From: Sphingobium sp. Z007
Lineage (GTDB): Bacteria > Pseudomonadota > Alphaproteobacteria > Sphingomonadales > Sphingomonadaceae
Length of the DNA stretch: 64,000 nt
Direction: 5' to 3'
Assembly (NCBI RefSeq): GCF_900013425.1
Contig: NZ_FBXK01000001.1
Coordinates: 40,001-104,000 of the forward strand
The position numbers and the translations under genes are program-made. Below are positions 1 through 8,990 of this stretch, in pieces (positions within the stretch are counted from its first letter, which is position 1; each line of letters opens with the position of its first letter). The notes beneath the pieces are model-generated. The model worked only from the letters and a program-made list of their open reading frames with translations, was not told the origin of the DNA and ran no database searches.

Positions 1-1029
1 ATCCAACTGACGCTTCATGGCGACGGGGCCAAGCTGCGTGTCGGGCGCATCGCTATGGCCGATGCGGATACCCTGCATCACCTTGGCGATGGCGTCGGCC
101 AATGCGTCATGGCGATGGCGCGGCACGATCGCGCGGCTCAGCATCGCGCAGACCTGACCGCTCATGATGGTGATGGTGTTGCCCAGGATCGCGGCGGCCG
201 CCTCGATCGGGAAGTCGTCACGCACGATCGCCGCCGACTTCCCGCCCAGTTCCAATGTGCAGCGCGCCACGCGACCGGCGCAGACTTCGCCGATCCGCTT
301 GCCCGCCAGGGTCGATCCGGTGAAGGTCACCTTGTCGATCCCCGGATTGCGGACCAGATGATCGGACGCGTCGCGCCCGGCCGCAACCAGATTGACGACG
401 CCCGCCGGCACTCCCGCCGCCTCCGCCGCTTCGGCCATGATATAGGCCTCCAGCGGGGTTTCGGGCGAGGGCTTCATGATGACGGTGCAACCTGCGACCA
501 ATGCATAAGCCAGTTTGGCCGACATGATGCCATAGGGCGCGTTCCACGGCGCGATCGCCGCCACCACGCCGGCGGGTTCCTGCACCACGATGGCGGTGTT
601 GACCATGTGCGAAGGGCGCCGCTCCACGAACGGATAGCTATCGGCATAGCCCGCGATCGCCATCAACGTGGCGGTCGCCCCACCGGTCATGACCGGCGCA
701 AAGCTCGCCAGCCCACCGACCTGCGCGGTCCAGGCCGCCGCCAGTTCGGGCGCGCGCTGTTCCAGTTCAGCGCCCATGCGCTTGACGATCGCCCCCCGCT
801 CCGCCGGGTCCATGGTCGGCCATGGCCCTTCATCGAACGCCTTGCGCGCGGCAGCGACGGCCCGGTCCATATCCGCTGCCGTGCCGTCGGCGACCCGCGC
901 GATCACCTCCTCGCTATTGGGCGAGACGATCTCGATCATGCCCTCACCAGTGGAATCGATCCACGCGCCGCCGATGAACAGCTTGTCGGGATGGGCGATC
1001 CGGATGCCTGTTGGAATCATGCTGTCCAT
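1..1029 (-). CDS. NAD(P)-dependent aldehyde dehydrogenase, C-terminus cut by window edge
   Basis: Oxidises an aldehyde to its acid. The 343 codons present show the family landmarks in order: the APWNAPYG substrate/cofactor loop, FTGSTLAGKRIG, the general base Glu in ELGGKS and the catalytic Cys in SGQVCAML. The last third lies beyond base 1. The ATG at 1029 is 6 nt past the stop of the TonB receptor gene and behind a GAGAGGAA run; the in-frame ATG at 1020 has a more usual ribosome-site spacing and may be the true start. Sharing an operon with the receptor suggests an aldehyde made from the imported aromatic, such as vanillin or coniferaldehyde, but the residues seen do not fix the substrate. 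Confidence 0.9.
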   Translation of the reverse strand, partial: MDSMIPTGIRIAHPDKLFIGGAWIDSTGEGMIEIVSPNSEEVIARVADGTAADMDRAVAAARKAFDEGPWPTMDPAERGAIVKRMGAELEQRAPELAAAWTAQVGGLASFAPVMTGGATATLMAIAGYADSYPFVERRPSHMVNTAIVVQEPAGVVAAIAPWNAPYGIMSAKLAYALVAGCTVIMKPSPETPLEAYIMAEAAEAAGVPAGVVNLVAAGRDASDHLVRNPGIDKVTFTGSTLAGKRIGEVCAGRVARCTLELGGKSAAIVRDDFPIEAAAAILGNTITIMSGQVCAMLSRAIVPRHRHDALADAIAKVMQGIRIGHSDAPDTQLGPVAMKRQLD

Positions 1030-1035
1030 TTCCTC

Positions 1036-3423
1036 TCAAAAGCTCTTCTTGACCGTCGCGGTCCATTCGCGCGGACGGCCGACCGTACCGGTGGACACAC
1101 CGTAGGTGGCGACGTTTTCCGCAACACCCTGATAGTAGAATGTGTCGAAGACGTTGGTGACGCCAACGCTGAGCGACCAATCCTTGTCGGCCGCGCGATA
1201 GGTCAGCCGCGCATTGACCAGGCTGGGCGCGTCGATCAGATTATCGGCGTTGTTGATCGCGTTATAATAGAAGTTGGAGCGCCAGGACCAGTCGATCCGC
1301 GGCGTCAGCGTGCCATTGCCGCCCAGGTCGGCTTCATATTGCACGCCAGCCGACAACTGCCATTTGCTGATGAAGGGCGCGATCATGTCCTTGGTCACCA
1401 GCGTCGCCGGGTTGGTGATCCTCTTATAATCGAAGTCGAGATAGCCGACCGATGCGTCGAACGACAGGCCGTCCGCCGGACGCAGCTGCGCCTCCAGTTC
1501 CCAACCCAATACTTCCGCATCGCCCGCATTGGACGGCACCGAGCAGGACAGGACGACGCTTTCCGGGCACTGATAACGGACCAGCTGCATATCGTCATAT
1601 TTGTTCAGGAACACCGCACCGTTCAGGCGCAACATCCGGCCGAACAGATCAGCCTTGAACCCGGCTTCATAGGTGGTGAGCTTTTCCGGGCCGAAGGTCT
1701 GGACCTGATCCGGCGCGGACGGGCGCGGGTTGATGCCGCCGCCCTTAAAGCCTGTCGACAGCTGGGCATAGGTCATCAGCTCGTCCGACCAGCGATAATT
1801 GACGCCGATACGGTAATCGACCCGGTTGCCCTTGAACGTGCCGGTCAGCCCGTCCAGCCCGACCAGAAGGAAATTGGGCGTGAAGAAGGCGCCGCTTGGC
1901 AACGTCCCATCCACATTGCGGCGGGAATAGCGATAGGTCTTCTTGTCATCGGTGTAGCGCAGCCCGCCGATGATGTTGAAGGCGTCGGTCACATGAAATT
2001 CGCCATGGGCAAACACCGACGCGCTGCGGTTCTTGATGACGTCGTCCGACAAGAAATCGAACAACAGGGTCGGGATCTGGCTGCGCCCCTCGATCGTGTC
2101 CGTCGCCTTATAATAAAAGCCGCCGACGGTCAGGTCGACCTTGTCATTGAAATTGGCGCTCAACCGCAATTCCTGCGTGAACTGCTCGTGGCCGTAGGTG
2201 AACTCCTGCAACAATATCGCGAGCGGCGATCCGTCGACATCGATCGCGCTGGTGCCATCGGCGCTGCGATAGCCGGTGATCGACTTGAGCTTGAACGAGT
2301 CCGACAGGTCATAGTCGATCGTGCCCGACAGGCCCCACGCCTTGACCGTGCTGGTCGGGCTGGCGGAAAAGCCCCCCGGCGCGATCTGGGTCGGGATGCC
2401 GAACACCGTCGTATAATTGCCGCCGGTCGCATAGGTGGCGTAGGATGTGTAGCTCTTCGACCCGGTCAGAAAGCGGCTGTCGAACGGGATGCCCGCGGTC
2501 GGATCGCCCGCGACATAGCTGCGCACGGACGGGTTGTCGGCATAGAGCAATTTGGTCGCGACCGTCTCGCTCTTGTCCTTGGACACATCGGCGACGACGT
2601 TGATTTCCAGCGGCGATCCGGCCGGCGCGTAACGCAGCGCGGCGCGCAGCGCCATCACGTCGATCCCGCCTTCGGTGCCGATCCGGCAATTCTTGTTGCC
2701 GCTGCTGGCCGGGATGCCCGACGCCGGGTAGACGCAGCCATAATCGAGCAGTTTCATATAACCGTCGACATTTTTCGACACGCCCGACACGCGCAGGAAC
2801 AGGTCGTCGGTCAGCGGCACATTGGCGCTGCCGCGCAGTTCCAGCCGGTCGAACCGGCCATAGGTCGCCTCGACGAAACCGCCCGGCGTGGCATCCGGCT
2901 TCTTGCTGAACAGCTTCACCGCGCCGCCGACGCTGTTCTTGCCGGCCAGCGTGCCCTGCGGTCCGCGCAGCACCTCGACCCGCTCCAGGTCGGTCAGGTC
3001 CATGACCGCGCCGAAGGTCGTGCCATAATAGATGTCATCGATATAGATGCCGACGCCCGGTTCCAGCGCGAAGCTGGCGTCGAGCTGCCCCACGCCACGG
3101 ATGAAGGCGGCGACGGCATTGCCCTGGATGCTGGTGGCGGGCGCCAGCGCGACGTTCGGCGCGAACTGGCCCAGGTCCGTGACGCTGGTCTGGCTACGCG
3201 CAGCCAGTGTATCGGCTGAGACCGCGGTGATGGCGATCGGCGTATCCTGCAGATTTTGCGCGCGGAACTGGGCGGTGACGATGATATCGGCGCTATTGGC
3301 CTGATCGGCTGCCTGTTCGGGCGTCGCCGCCTCCTGCGCCGTTGCGGGCGCGGCGATCATCGCCGCTGCCAACGCTATACCCGCCACATGCCCTTGAAAC
3401 CGGCTCTTCCAGATTATCGCCAT
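1036..3423 (-). CDS. TonB-dependent outer-membrane receptor
   Basis: Outer-membrane 22-strand barrel that takes up a ligand with TonB/ExbBD energy. The 795-residue protein has a signal peptide ending near APATAQ, a TonB-box-like DIIVTA stretch, a plug domain (IRGVG...GVGIYIDD; VLRGPQGTL) and a C-terminal strand ending in Lys-Ser-Phe. The start at 3423 is preceded by GGGAGGAA with 7-nt spacing; an upstream in-frame ATG at 3441 would place the ribosome site inside the gene. It has the length and layout of the receptors sphingomonads use for aromatics or other nutrients rather than the siderophore subtype at 41988. It is cotranscribed with the aldehyde dehydrogenase and has an ATAACGATCGTTAT-class operator about 180 nt upstream. 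Confidence 0.93.
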   Translation of the reverse strand: MAIIWKSRFQGHVAGIALAAAMIAAPATAQEAATPEQAADQANSADIIVTAQFRAQNLQDTPIAITAVSADTLAARSQTSVTDLGQFAPNVALAPATSIQGNAVAAFIRGVGQLDASFALEPGVGIYIDDIYYGTTFGAVMDLTDLERVEVLRGPQGTLAGKNSVGGAVKLFSKKPDATPGGFVEATYGRFDRLELRGSANVPLTDDLFLRVSGVSKNVDGYMKLLDYGCVYPASGIPASSGNKNCRIGTEGGIDVMALRAALRYAPAGSPLEINVVADVSKDKSETVATKLLYADNPSVRSYVAGDPTAGIPFDSRFLTGSKSYTSYATYATGGNYTTVFGIPTQIAPGGFSASPTSTVKAWGLSGTIDYDLSDSFKLKSITGYRSADGTSAIDVDGSPLAILLQEFTYGHEQFTQELRLSANFNDKVDLTVGGFYYKATDTIEGRSQIPTLLFDFLSDDVIKNRSASVFAHGEFHVTDAFNIIGGLRYTDDKKTYRYSRRNVDGTLPSGAFFTPNFLLVGLDGLTGTFKGNRVDYRIGVNYRWSDELMTYAQLSTGFKGGGINPRPSAPDQVQTFGPEKLTTYEAGFKADLFGRMLRLNGAVFLNKYDDMQLVRYQCPESVVLSCSVPSNAGDAEVLGWELEAQLRPADGLSFDASVGYLDFDYKRITNPATLVTKDMIAPFISKWQLSAGVQYEADLGGNGTLTPRIDWSWRSNFYYNAINNADNLIDAPSLVNARLTYRAADKDWSLSVGVTNVFDTFYYQGVAENVATYGVSTGTVGRPREWTATVKKSF

Positions 3424-3602
3424 GGTCTTTTCCTCCCTCATATGATGGCCTCAAGGCGCAGGGGGAGGAAGCGCCGGACCAGCCATTGCCGGTTCCGGTT
3501 GGGGGCGGCGCTATGCGCCTGCCTGCCTTGCCATCCTCTTGCCCGGCCCAGGGCCTTCCGTCTTTTCCGTTCAGGACGGAGAGGTCTCTGCCTCCCCGCC
3601 AT

Positions 3603-3630
3603 TAAGTAACGATCGTTAGTATTTTGTCAA
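3603..3630 (-). promoter_or_regulatory. Candidate promoter with TAACGATCGTTA operator (TonB receptor operon)
   Basis: On the minus strand, TTGACA (3630-3625) and TACTTA (3608-3603) lie 16 nt apart. The spacer carries the 12-bp perfect palindrome TAACGATCGTTA (3607-3618). The same layout recurs at five other places in the window. The leader to the start codon would be about 180 nt. Confidence 0.6.
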
Positions 3631-5105
3631 GCGGCTTGGTGCGCCTTCGCGCTTGCCAATTGCGCCGCCGACACCCAGGCGCCATGCACCTGCGCACGCA
3701 TCGGCAGGGGCATCGGCACGCGTGCGACCGGCCCGGCGGCGATGGTGTTTGCATCCACCACCCAGAGTTCGGACTTATAGTCCGCCTCCCCCGCCTGGCG
3801 ATCGACCACCATCAGCAACCAGCCTTCATGCCCCGCCTGCGCCGATGGAACATGCACCGGTTCGCTTATCGCCATGCCGAATTCCAGCCCCATCATGTCG
3901 ATGCGGCCATTGCCCGGCTCGATCTGCAACAGCGCGTTGAAGGCGAAGCCGACCGGCCCGCCCGGCAGCGGCGGTCCGCCCTGTGGGTTCATCGACAGAT
4001 ACCAGGCCGACCGATAAGGCCGCCCCTGGTCGGCGTCGCGCAGGCGCGGCATGTCGCCAGGCGGGCCGATCAGCCGCGCCTCGAAACTGTCCCCGTCCTT
4101 CGACAGATCGAAGGTCCAGCGGGTCAGGCCGCCGCCTATCTCCCGCTGGTCGCGCTGGATACCGCCGGCTTCACGCATGAAACCAAAGGCATTGGTGTCC
4201 GACAGGCACAGGTCGAGATGGACGCAATCGCCATCGTCAAAGGCGTTGACGATGTGGAAGGCCGACACGCCCGGCCGCCCGCGGAACCAGCGCATCTCTT
4301 CCGCCTTGCCATAGCGCGGCATGATGCCGACCCAACTGTCCAGATCCTGCTGGTGCGCCCAATGCGCGCCGCCTGCCTTCAATCGGTCCAGATCGGCCGT
4401 GGTCGGGAAAATCGGGAAAATCGCATATTTTTCGGTGATCGCGAAATCATGGATGGTCGAGCAATAGGGCTGATCGAACCATTGCTCACGCATCAGATTG
4501 CCGTCGCGATCCGCCACGCCATAGGCGACCTTGGTCGAACACAGCCCGTCCGCTTCATAGCCGAAGAAGAACATCTCCCCGGTCTGCGGATCAACGCGGG
4601 GATGGGCGGTGAAGGTCTGCGACGTGAAGGCACCATGATAGTCCCAGCGGCCGATCGTCTCCAGCGTGTCGGGATCGATCTCATAACCAAGGCCATCCTC
4701 CTTCGTCATGAACAGCCGCCCGCCATGCCAGACCGGCGTCGTGTTGGCGACGGTGCGGTCGCGACCGGCCACGACGGGATCGTCAGTAAAGGGGTTGCGA
4801 TAGCGGCCGAACAGGGCGTGCCGGGCGTCCTTTTCCAGCGCGTAGCGTTCGGTTTCGACATAGCGGATGGCATAATCCACCTTGCCGTCATGAATGGCGA
4901 ACTTCGCAACCATGCCATCACCCGACAGGACGATATCATCGTCGAACATCGGCGCATGGGCGGGGTCCGGCACGGCGCGGAAAAAGGCGCCGTCGATCTC
5001 GGCCGGGATCTCGCCGATCACCGCCAGATTGCGCGCCGACCATTCGATGCCAACAGGCGTATTGAGGCCGGTAAAATGGATCGTTTCGGGAAAGACTCGC
5101 ACCAT
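3627..5105 (-). CDS. Lignostilbene/carotenoid cleavage dioxygenase family enzyme
   Basis: Non-haem Fe(II) dioxygenase that splits an alkene to two aldehydes. The 492 residues have the four expected iron-ligand His: His168 (FTAHPR), His219 (TIHDF), His284 (AFHIVNAF) and His474 (VHGAW). Tyr102 and Lys135 fall, one residue offset, where the stilbene-cleaving enzymes LsdA and NOV1 hold the substrate 4-hydroxyl (from memory: Tyr101, Lys134). This favours a 4-hydroxyphenyl alkene such as lignostilbene or isoeugenol, giving vanillin-type aldehydes, over carotenoids. There is no signal peptide, so it is cytoplasmic. GAGGAG precedes the ATG. It appears monocistronic, with an operator-bearing promoter 26 nt upstream. 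Stilbene versus isoeugenol substrate cannot be settled from sequence. Confidence 0.92.
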   Translation of the reverse strand: MVRVFPETIHFTGLNTPVGIEWSARNLAVIGEIPAEIDGAFFRAVPDPAHAPMFDDDIVLSGDGMVAKFAIHDGKVDYAIRYVETERYALEKDARHALFGRYRNPFTDDPVVAGRDRTVANTTPVWHGGRLFMTKEDGLGYEIDPDTLETIGRWDYHGAFTSQTFTAHPRVDPQTGEMFFFGYEADGLCSTKVAYGVADRDGNLMREQWFDQPYCSTIHDFAITEKYAIFPIFPTTADLDRLKAGGAHWAHQQDLDSWVGIMPRYGKAEEMRWFRGRPGVSAFHIVNAFDDGDCVHLDLCLSDTNAFGFMREAGGIQRDQREIGGGLTRWTFDLSKDGDSFEARLIGPPGDMPRLRDADQGRPYRSAWYLSMNPQGGPPLPGGPVGFAFNALLQIEPGNGRIDMMGLEFGMAISEPVHVPSAQAGHEGWLLMVVDRQAGEADYKSELWVVDANTIAAGPVARVPMPLPMRAQVHGAWVSAAQLASAKAHQAA

Positions 5106-5130
5106 TATCTGCTCCTCATTCTACCATCTT

Positions 5131-5158
5131 TTCATAACGATCGTTATCGTTATATCAA
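5131..5158 (-). promoter_or_regulatory. Candidate promoter with ATAACGATCGTTAT operator (lignostilbene dioxygenase)
   Basis: On the minus strand, TTGATA (5158-5153), a 16-nt spacer and TATGAA (5136-5131) lie 26 nt before the start codon. The perfect 14-bp palindrome ATAACGATCGTTAT (5134-5147) fills most of the spacer. A bound repressor would exclude RNA polymerase. Confidence 0.65.
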
Positions 5159-5172
5159 GTCCGCGCAAACGC

Positions 5173-6792
5173 TCACAACTGTCCAGTTCGCTGTCGCATA
5201 GCGCGCAGCACATGGTCCGCGCCCTTGTCGCCGATCATGATCGCGGTCGCATTGGTATTGCCCGCAGGCAGGCTGGGCATGACCGACGCGTCGGCCACCC
5301 ACAGCCCCTCCACCCCGATGACGGCCAGGTCGGCATCGACCACCGCCTGCGCATCGTCGCGCGCACCCATCCTGGCTGTGCCGACGGGATGATAGAGCGG
5401 GATCGACGCCATCCGCACATAGCCGCGCAACTGATCGGGATCGGTCAGCGCCGCGCCGGGACGCAGCTCGCCCTTGATATGCGCCGCGATCGGCGTTTCG
5501 TTCAGGATCGACCGGGCGATGCCGATGCCTTCCACGATCTGGTCGATATCGTCGTCACTACCCAATTGCCGATGCTCGATCTTCGGCGGCGCGAAGGGGT
5601 CGGCAGAGCGCAGACTGATCCGCCCGCGATGGCTGGGCCGCATCAGCCCGACCAGGGTAGAGACGGACGGCGTCTTGCGCAGCATCAACCGACCCTGTTC
5701 ATCGAAGTCGAAGGCGAAAGCGGCGAAACTGATCTGGAGATTGGGCGCGGGCAATTCCGGGCGGCTCTTCACGAAAGCCTGCGCATGACCGATCGCGGTG
5801 GTCAGCGCGCCACGCCGGGAGAGCGCATAGCGCAGCACCTGCCATGCCCCGCGCAAGCCCTGCGCATCGCTGTTGAGCGTGGCTGCGTCGACTTCATTGA
5901 CGACATGGGTGCCGACATGGTCCTGAAGATTGCTACCGACGCCAGGCCGATCGCACACCGCCTCTATTCCATGCGCGCGCAGATGATCGGCCGGGCCTAT
6001 GCCCGACAGCATCAACAGGCGCGGCGTGTTCATCGCGCCCGCGCTCAGCACCACGCCGTGGCGCGCGCGCAGCGTCTTTTCGACGCCGTCCTGCCAATAG
6101 TCGATGCCGACCGCCCGGCCGTCCTCGATTCTGATGCGCAGCAGTTGCGCCTCCAACATTATGGTCGGTGCCCTGCCGCCGCGCCGCTCGTGCAGATAGC
6201 CGCGCGCCGCCGAACAGCGCGTGCCGCCTCGCTGCGATACCTGCACATAATCGACGCCCTCGGCGCTCTGCCCGTTCAGGTCCGGCGAGCGGGGAATACC
6301 CGCCGCCTGCGCCGCCGCGATCCACTGGTCGGTAATAGGATAGCGCGCACGCCCTTCCGACACGGCGATCGGCCCGCCGGTCCCGCGCCAGGCGTCCGCG
6401 CCCCGCTCATTATTTTCCATCCGCCGGAAATAGGGCAACACCGAATCATAGTCCCATCCCGCAGCGCCCAGCCGCGCCCATTCGTCATAGTCCCAGCGAT
6501 GGCCGCGAATGAACATCATGCCATTCAATGCGCTGCCGCCGCCCAGCATCCTGCCTGCGGGCCATATGTCGGCCCGGCCGCCCAGCGACGGGTCGGGCTC
6601 TGCCTGATAGCACCAGTCATAGGCAGGGTTCTGCACGATCGCGCTGGTCAGCGCCGGGATGCGCGATCGCATATGCCGGTCGGTCCTGCCCGCCTCGACC
6701 AGGGTGACGGACAGGCCGGCTTCGGCCAGCCGCCCAGTCATCGCGGACCCGCCCGAACCGCCGCCCACGACGATGATGTCGGTCTCTTCCAT
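5173..6792 (-). CDS. GMC-family FAD alcohol dehydrogenase/oxidase
   Basis: Flavoprotein oxidising an alcohol. Over 539 residues it shows the N-terminal dinucleotide fold (VVGGGSGGS, residues 8-16), the GMC signature around GRMLGGGSALNGM, the catalytic His468 in HPVGTARMG and the second active-site Asn in GNTNATA (512-514). No signal peptide is seen. It is the last gene of a three-gene operon, 8 nt after the PQQ dehydrogenase. In Sphingobium SYK-6, from memory, GMC enzymes PhcC/PhcD oxidise the phenylcoumaran dehydrodiconiferyl alcohol. With a lignostilbene dioxygenase next door, a lignin-dimer side-chain alcohol is a reasonable guess. Choline-dehydrogenase-like activity is the generic alternative. 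Confidence 0.9.
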   Translation of the reverse strand: MEETDIIVVGGGSGGSAMTGRLAEAGLSVTLVEAGRTDRHMRSRIPALTSAIVQNPAYDWCYQAEPDPSLGGRADIWPAGRMLGGGSALNGMMFIRGHRWDYDEWARLGAAGWDYDSVLPYFRRMENNERGADAWRGTGGPIAVSEGRARYPITDQWIAAAQAAGIPRSPDLNGQSAEGVDYVQVSQRGGTRCSAARGYLHERRGGRAPTIMLEAQLLRIRIEDGRAVGIDYWQDGVEKTLRARHGVVLSAGAMNTPRLLMLSGIGPADHLRAHGIEAVCDRPGVGSNLQDHVGTHVVNEVDAATLNSDAQGLRGAWQVLRYALSRRGALTTAIGHAQAFVKSRPELPAPNLQISFAAFAFDFDEQGRLMLRKTPSVSTLVGLMRPSHRGRISLRSADPFAPPKIEHRQLGSDDDIDQIVEGIGIARSILNETPIAAHIKGELRPGAALTDPDQLRGYVRMASIPLYHPVGTARMGARDDAQAVVDADLAVIGVEGLWVADASVMPSLPAGNTNATAIMIGDKGADHVLRAMRQRTGQL

Positions 6793-6800
6793 GGTCGTTC

Positions 6801-8990
6801 CTAGAAATTGGACATGATGGCGGCGCTGGGCGCATCGAGTGGCTTGCCCGCCGCCTTCAGCTTCCGCTCACGCTCGCGCAGCGGCCCCTGCTCGGCGATC
6901 AGCCAGGCATGGATGGCGTCGGCATCCTCCACGCTCAGCAAATCGTCCCAGCGCGGCATCCCGCCCGGCAGCAATAGGCCGTCGCGCACGATCTGGTTGA
7001 ACATATCATGCGTGGCCGGTTGCATCCGGCGCAGGTCGGGCGCGGTGGAGCGCAGCTGGTTGCTGTGGCAGATGGCGCAATTCTGGAAGAACAGCCCCTG
7101 CCCCTTGGCGATCATCGCGGCCGTCGCGCCGGGCAACTGCGCGGGCGGCGCTGGGGCAACCTCTGCTGGCGGCAGCGGCGTGGGCTGCGGCACCGGGCCA
7201 CCGTCCAGCTTGAACACCAGGATGCGGTTGGCGTTGCCGTTGCGATAGGCCGCCGAATAGCGCGGCACATAGCCCCAGCCGCCCCCGCCGAAACCGGCCG
7301 CGACCGCCACATATTGCACGCCCTTCACCCGATAGGTCATGGGCGCCGCCATGATCGACGTGCCGGTATCGATTTCCTTGATGAGCTTGCCAGTGTCGGC
7401 GTCGCGCACGATCAGCTTGCCGCCGATGGTGCCATGGACGATCAGGCCCGATGCGGTGGAGAGCATCCCCATTCGGTCCTGCCACCCTTCCGTCGGCACC
7501 GCCCAGCGGGCCTTGCCGGTCAGCGGGTCGATGGCGCGCAGTTCGCTGCTATAGGGCTTGTCCTTCACCCACTGCATTTCGGGCAGCTTTTCCACCTGTT
7601 GGCGGATCGCGGGCGGCAGGGTCGGCAGCACCGCCTCCAGTTGTGGCGTGAAAATCAGCGTCGTCTGGACGTTCAGCGCCTTGGGCCGCCGGGGTTCCGC
7701 CGGCGTGCCGGGCGGCACGGTGAACATGAGGTTCCCCATGTCCAGCACGGAGGCATAATAGTTCTTCCGCTCGGCATCATAGGCGGCCGGATACCAGTTG
7801 CGCGCGCCCGCCGACGCCGGGAAGATGATGCGCGGGCCGTTCCAGAAATCGGTGCGGTCCGGCGTCATCTGCGGCACGCCATCCTTGTCGAACCCTTTGG
7901 TCCAGTTGGTCCGCACCAGCGGATTGACGCGCAGCGGCTTGCCGGTTTCGCGGTCCAGCACGAACAGATAGCCGTTTTTGGGCGAATGGAGGATGACCGG
8001 GCGGACCGTGCCGTCCACCTCCATCTCGCTCAGCACCATCGGCTGGGTGGCGGTGAAGTCCCAGCTATCGCCGGGCGTTTCCTGATAATGCCATTTCACC
8101 GCGCCGCTCTTGGCGTCCAGCGCCACGATGGAGGAAAGATAGAGGTTGGTGCCGCCCTTGGGCGATCGGGTGGCGATGGAATAGGGGCCGCCATTGCCGA
8201 CGCCGATATAGACGGTGCCGAACTTGGGATCATAATTGATCGCGTCCCACACGGTGCCGCCACCGCCAATGTCCCAGCGGCTTTTGGCGTCCCAGGTCTT
8301 GAGCGCGGCGTCGAGCGCCTTGTTTTCCTGCGGCCCCTTCGCCGGGTCGTGGGGCACGGTATAGAAGCGCCAGGCCTGCCCACCATCGGCGATGCGATAG
8401 GCGGTGACATAGCCGCGCGCGTCATATTCCGCGCCGCCATTGCCGATGATGACCAGATCGCCCGCCACTTCGGGCGCGCCGGTGCTGGTATAGCCGCGGC
8501 TGTGATCGACCACCGTGTCGGCCTTCCACAGGACTTTGCCGCTTTTCGCGTCGAGTGCGTAGAGCATTCCGTCGAGCGCGCCGACCATGACTTTGCCGTT
8601 GGCCACGGCGACGCCGCGATTGGCTTGGTCGCAGCAGGCCGCGCGATTGGACTGCATGTCCACCTCCGGCTCGAAGGCCCAGAGCGGCTTGCCGGTCGCC
8701 CCGTCGAGCGCATAGACCCGGCCCAGATTGCCGCTGGTGTACATGACGCCATCGACGACCACCGGCGTCGCTTCCTGCACGCGGTTGGTATTGAGGTCGT
8801 AGGACCAAGCCAGGCCCAGGCGACCGGCATTGCCCTTGTCGATATCGGTCAGGCGCGAATGATGGCTGCCCCAGACGTCACCGCCGGTATAGGGCCAGTC
8901 GTCGCCCGCGCCGCTGTCGCCCGTCGTTCCGCCGCCCGCGCATCCCGCGAGCGCCAGCAACGCCGCCAGCGCGGCCATCATCCTCTTCAC
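6801..8990 (-). CDS. PQQ-dependent dehydrogenase with C-terminal cytochrome c (quinohaemoprotein), atypical active site
   Basis: Periplasmic quinoprotein alcohol dehydrogenase passing electrons through its own haem. A lipoprotein signal ends at Cys17 (ALAGC). An eight-bladed propeller follows, with the vicinal Cys119-Cys120 pair, Glu188 (GGAEYD) and Asn266 (GVGNGG) as calcium/PQQ ligands, then a cytochrome c domain with CAICH near the C-terminus. The total of 729 residues suits type II quinohaemoproteins. The catalytic Asp of the usual GDN motif appears to be Thr281 (GGTNLYL). The GTG start at 8990 overlaps the stop of the upstream gene (GTGA) and has AAGGAAGG about 9 nt upstream; ATG codons at 8981 and 8978 are alternatives. 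It is the middle gene of an operon between the NmrA-like reductase and the GMC oxidoreductase. Confidence 0.92.
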   Translation of the reverse strand: MKRMMAALAALLALAGCAGGGTTGDSGAGDDWPYTGGDVWGSHHSRLTDIDKGNAGRLGLAWSYDLNTNRVQEATPVVVDGVMYTSGNLGRVYALDGATGKPLWAFEPEVDMQSNRAACCDQANRGVAVANGKVMVGALDGMLYALDAKSGKVLWKADTVVDHSRGYTSTGAPEVAGDLVIIGNGGAEYDARGYVTAYRIADGGQAWRFYTVPHDPAKGPQENKALDAALKTWDAKSRWDIGGGGTVWDAINYDPKFGTVYIGVGNGGPYSIATRSPKGGTNLYLSSIVALDAKSGAVKWHYQETPGDSWDFTATQPMVLSEMEVDGTVRPVILHSPKNGYLFVLDRETGKPLRVNPLVRTNWTKGFDKDGVPQMTPDRTDFWNGPRIIFPASAGARNWYPAAYDAERKNYYASVLDMGNLMFTVPPGTPAEPRRPKALNVQTTLIFTPQLEAVLPTLPPAIRQQVEKLPEMQWVKDKPYSSELRAIDPLTGKARWAVPTEGWQDRMGMLSTASGLIVHGTIGGKLIVRDADTGKLIKEIDTGTSIMAAPMTYRVKGVQYVAVAAGFGGGGWGYVPRYSAAYRNGNANRILVFKLDGGPVPQPTPLPPAEVAPAPPAQLPGATAAMIAKGQGLFFQNCAICHSNQLRSTAPDLRRMQPATHDMFNQIVRDGLLLPGGMPRWDDLLSVEDADAIHAWLIAEQGPLRERERKLKAAGKPLDAPSAAIMSNF

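Noticed and set aside
55..3219. Very long plus-strand open frames (this one over 1000 codons) opposite the receptor, flavoprotein and efflux genes
   Set aside because: They are Arg/His/Asp-rich antisense shadows of high-GC genes with clear domain evidence on the other strand; none has a ribosome site or recognisable motif.
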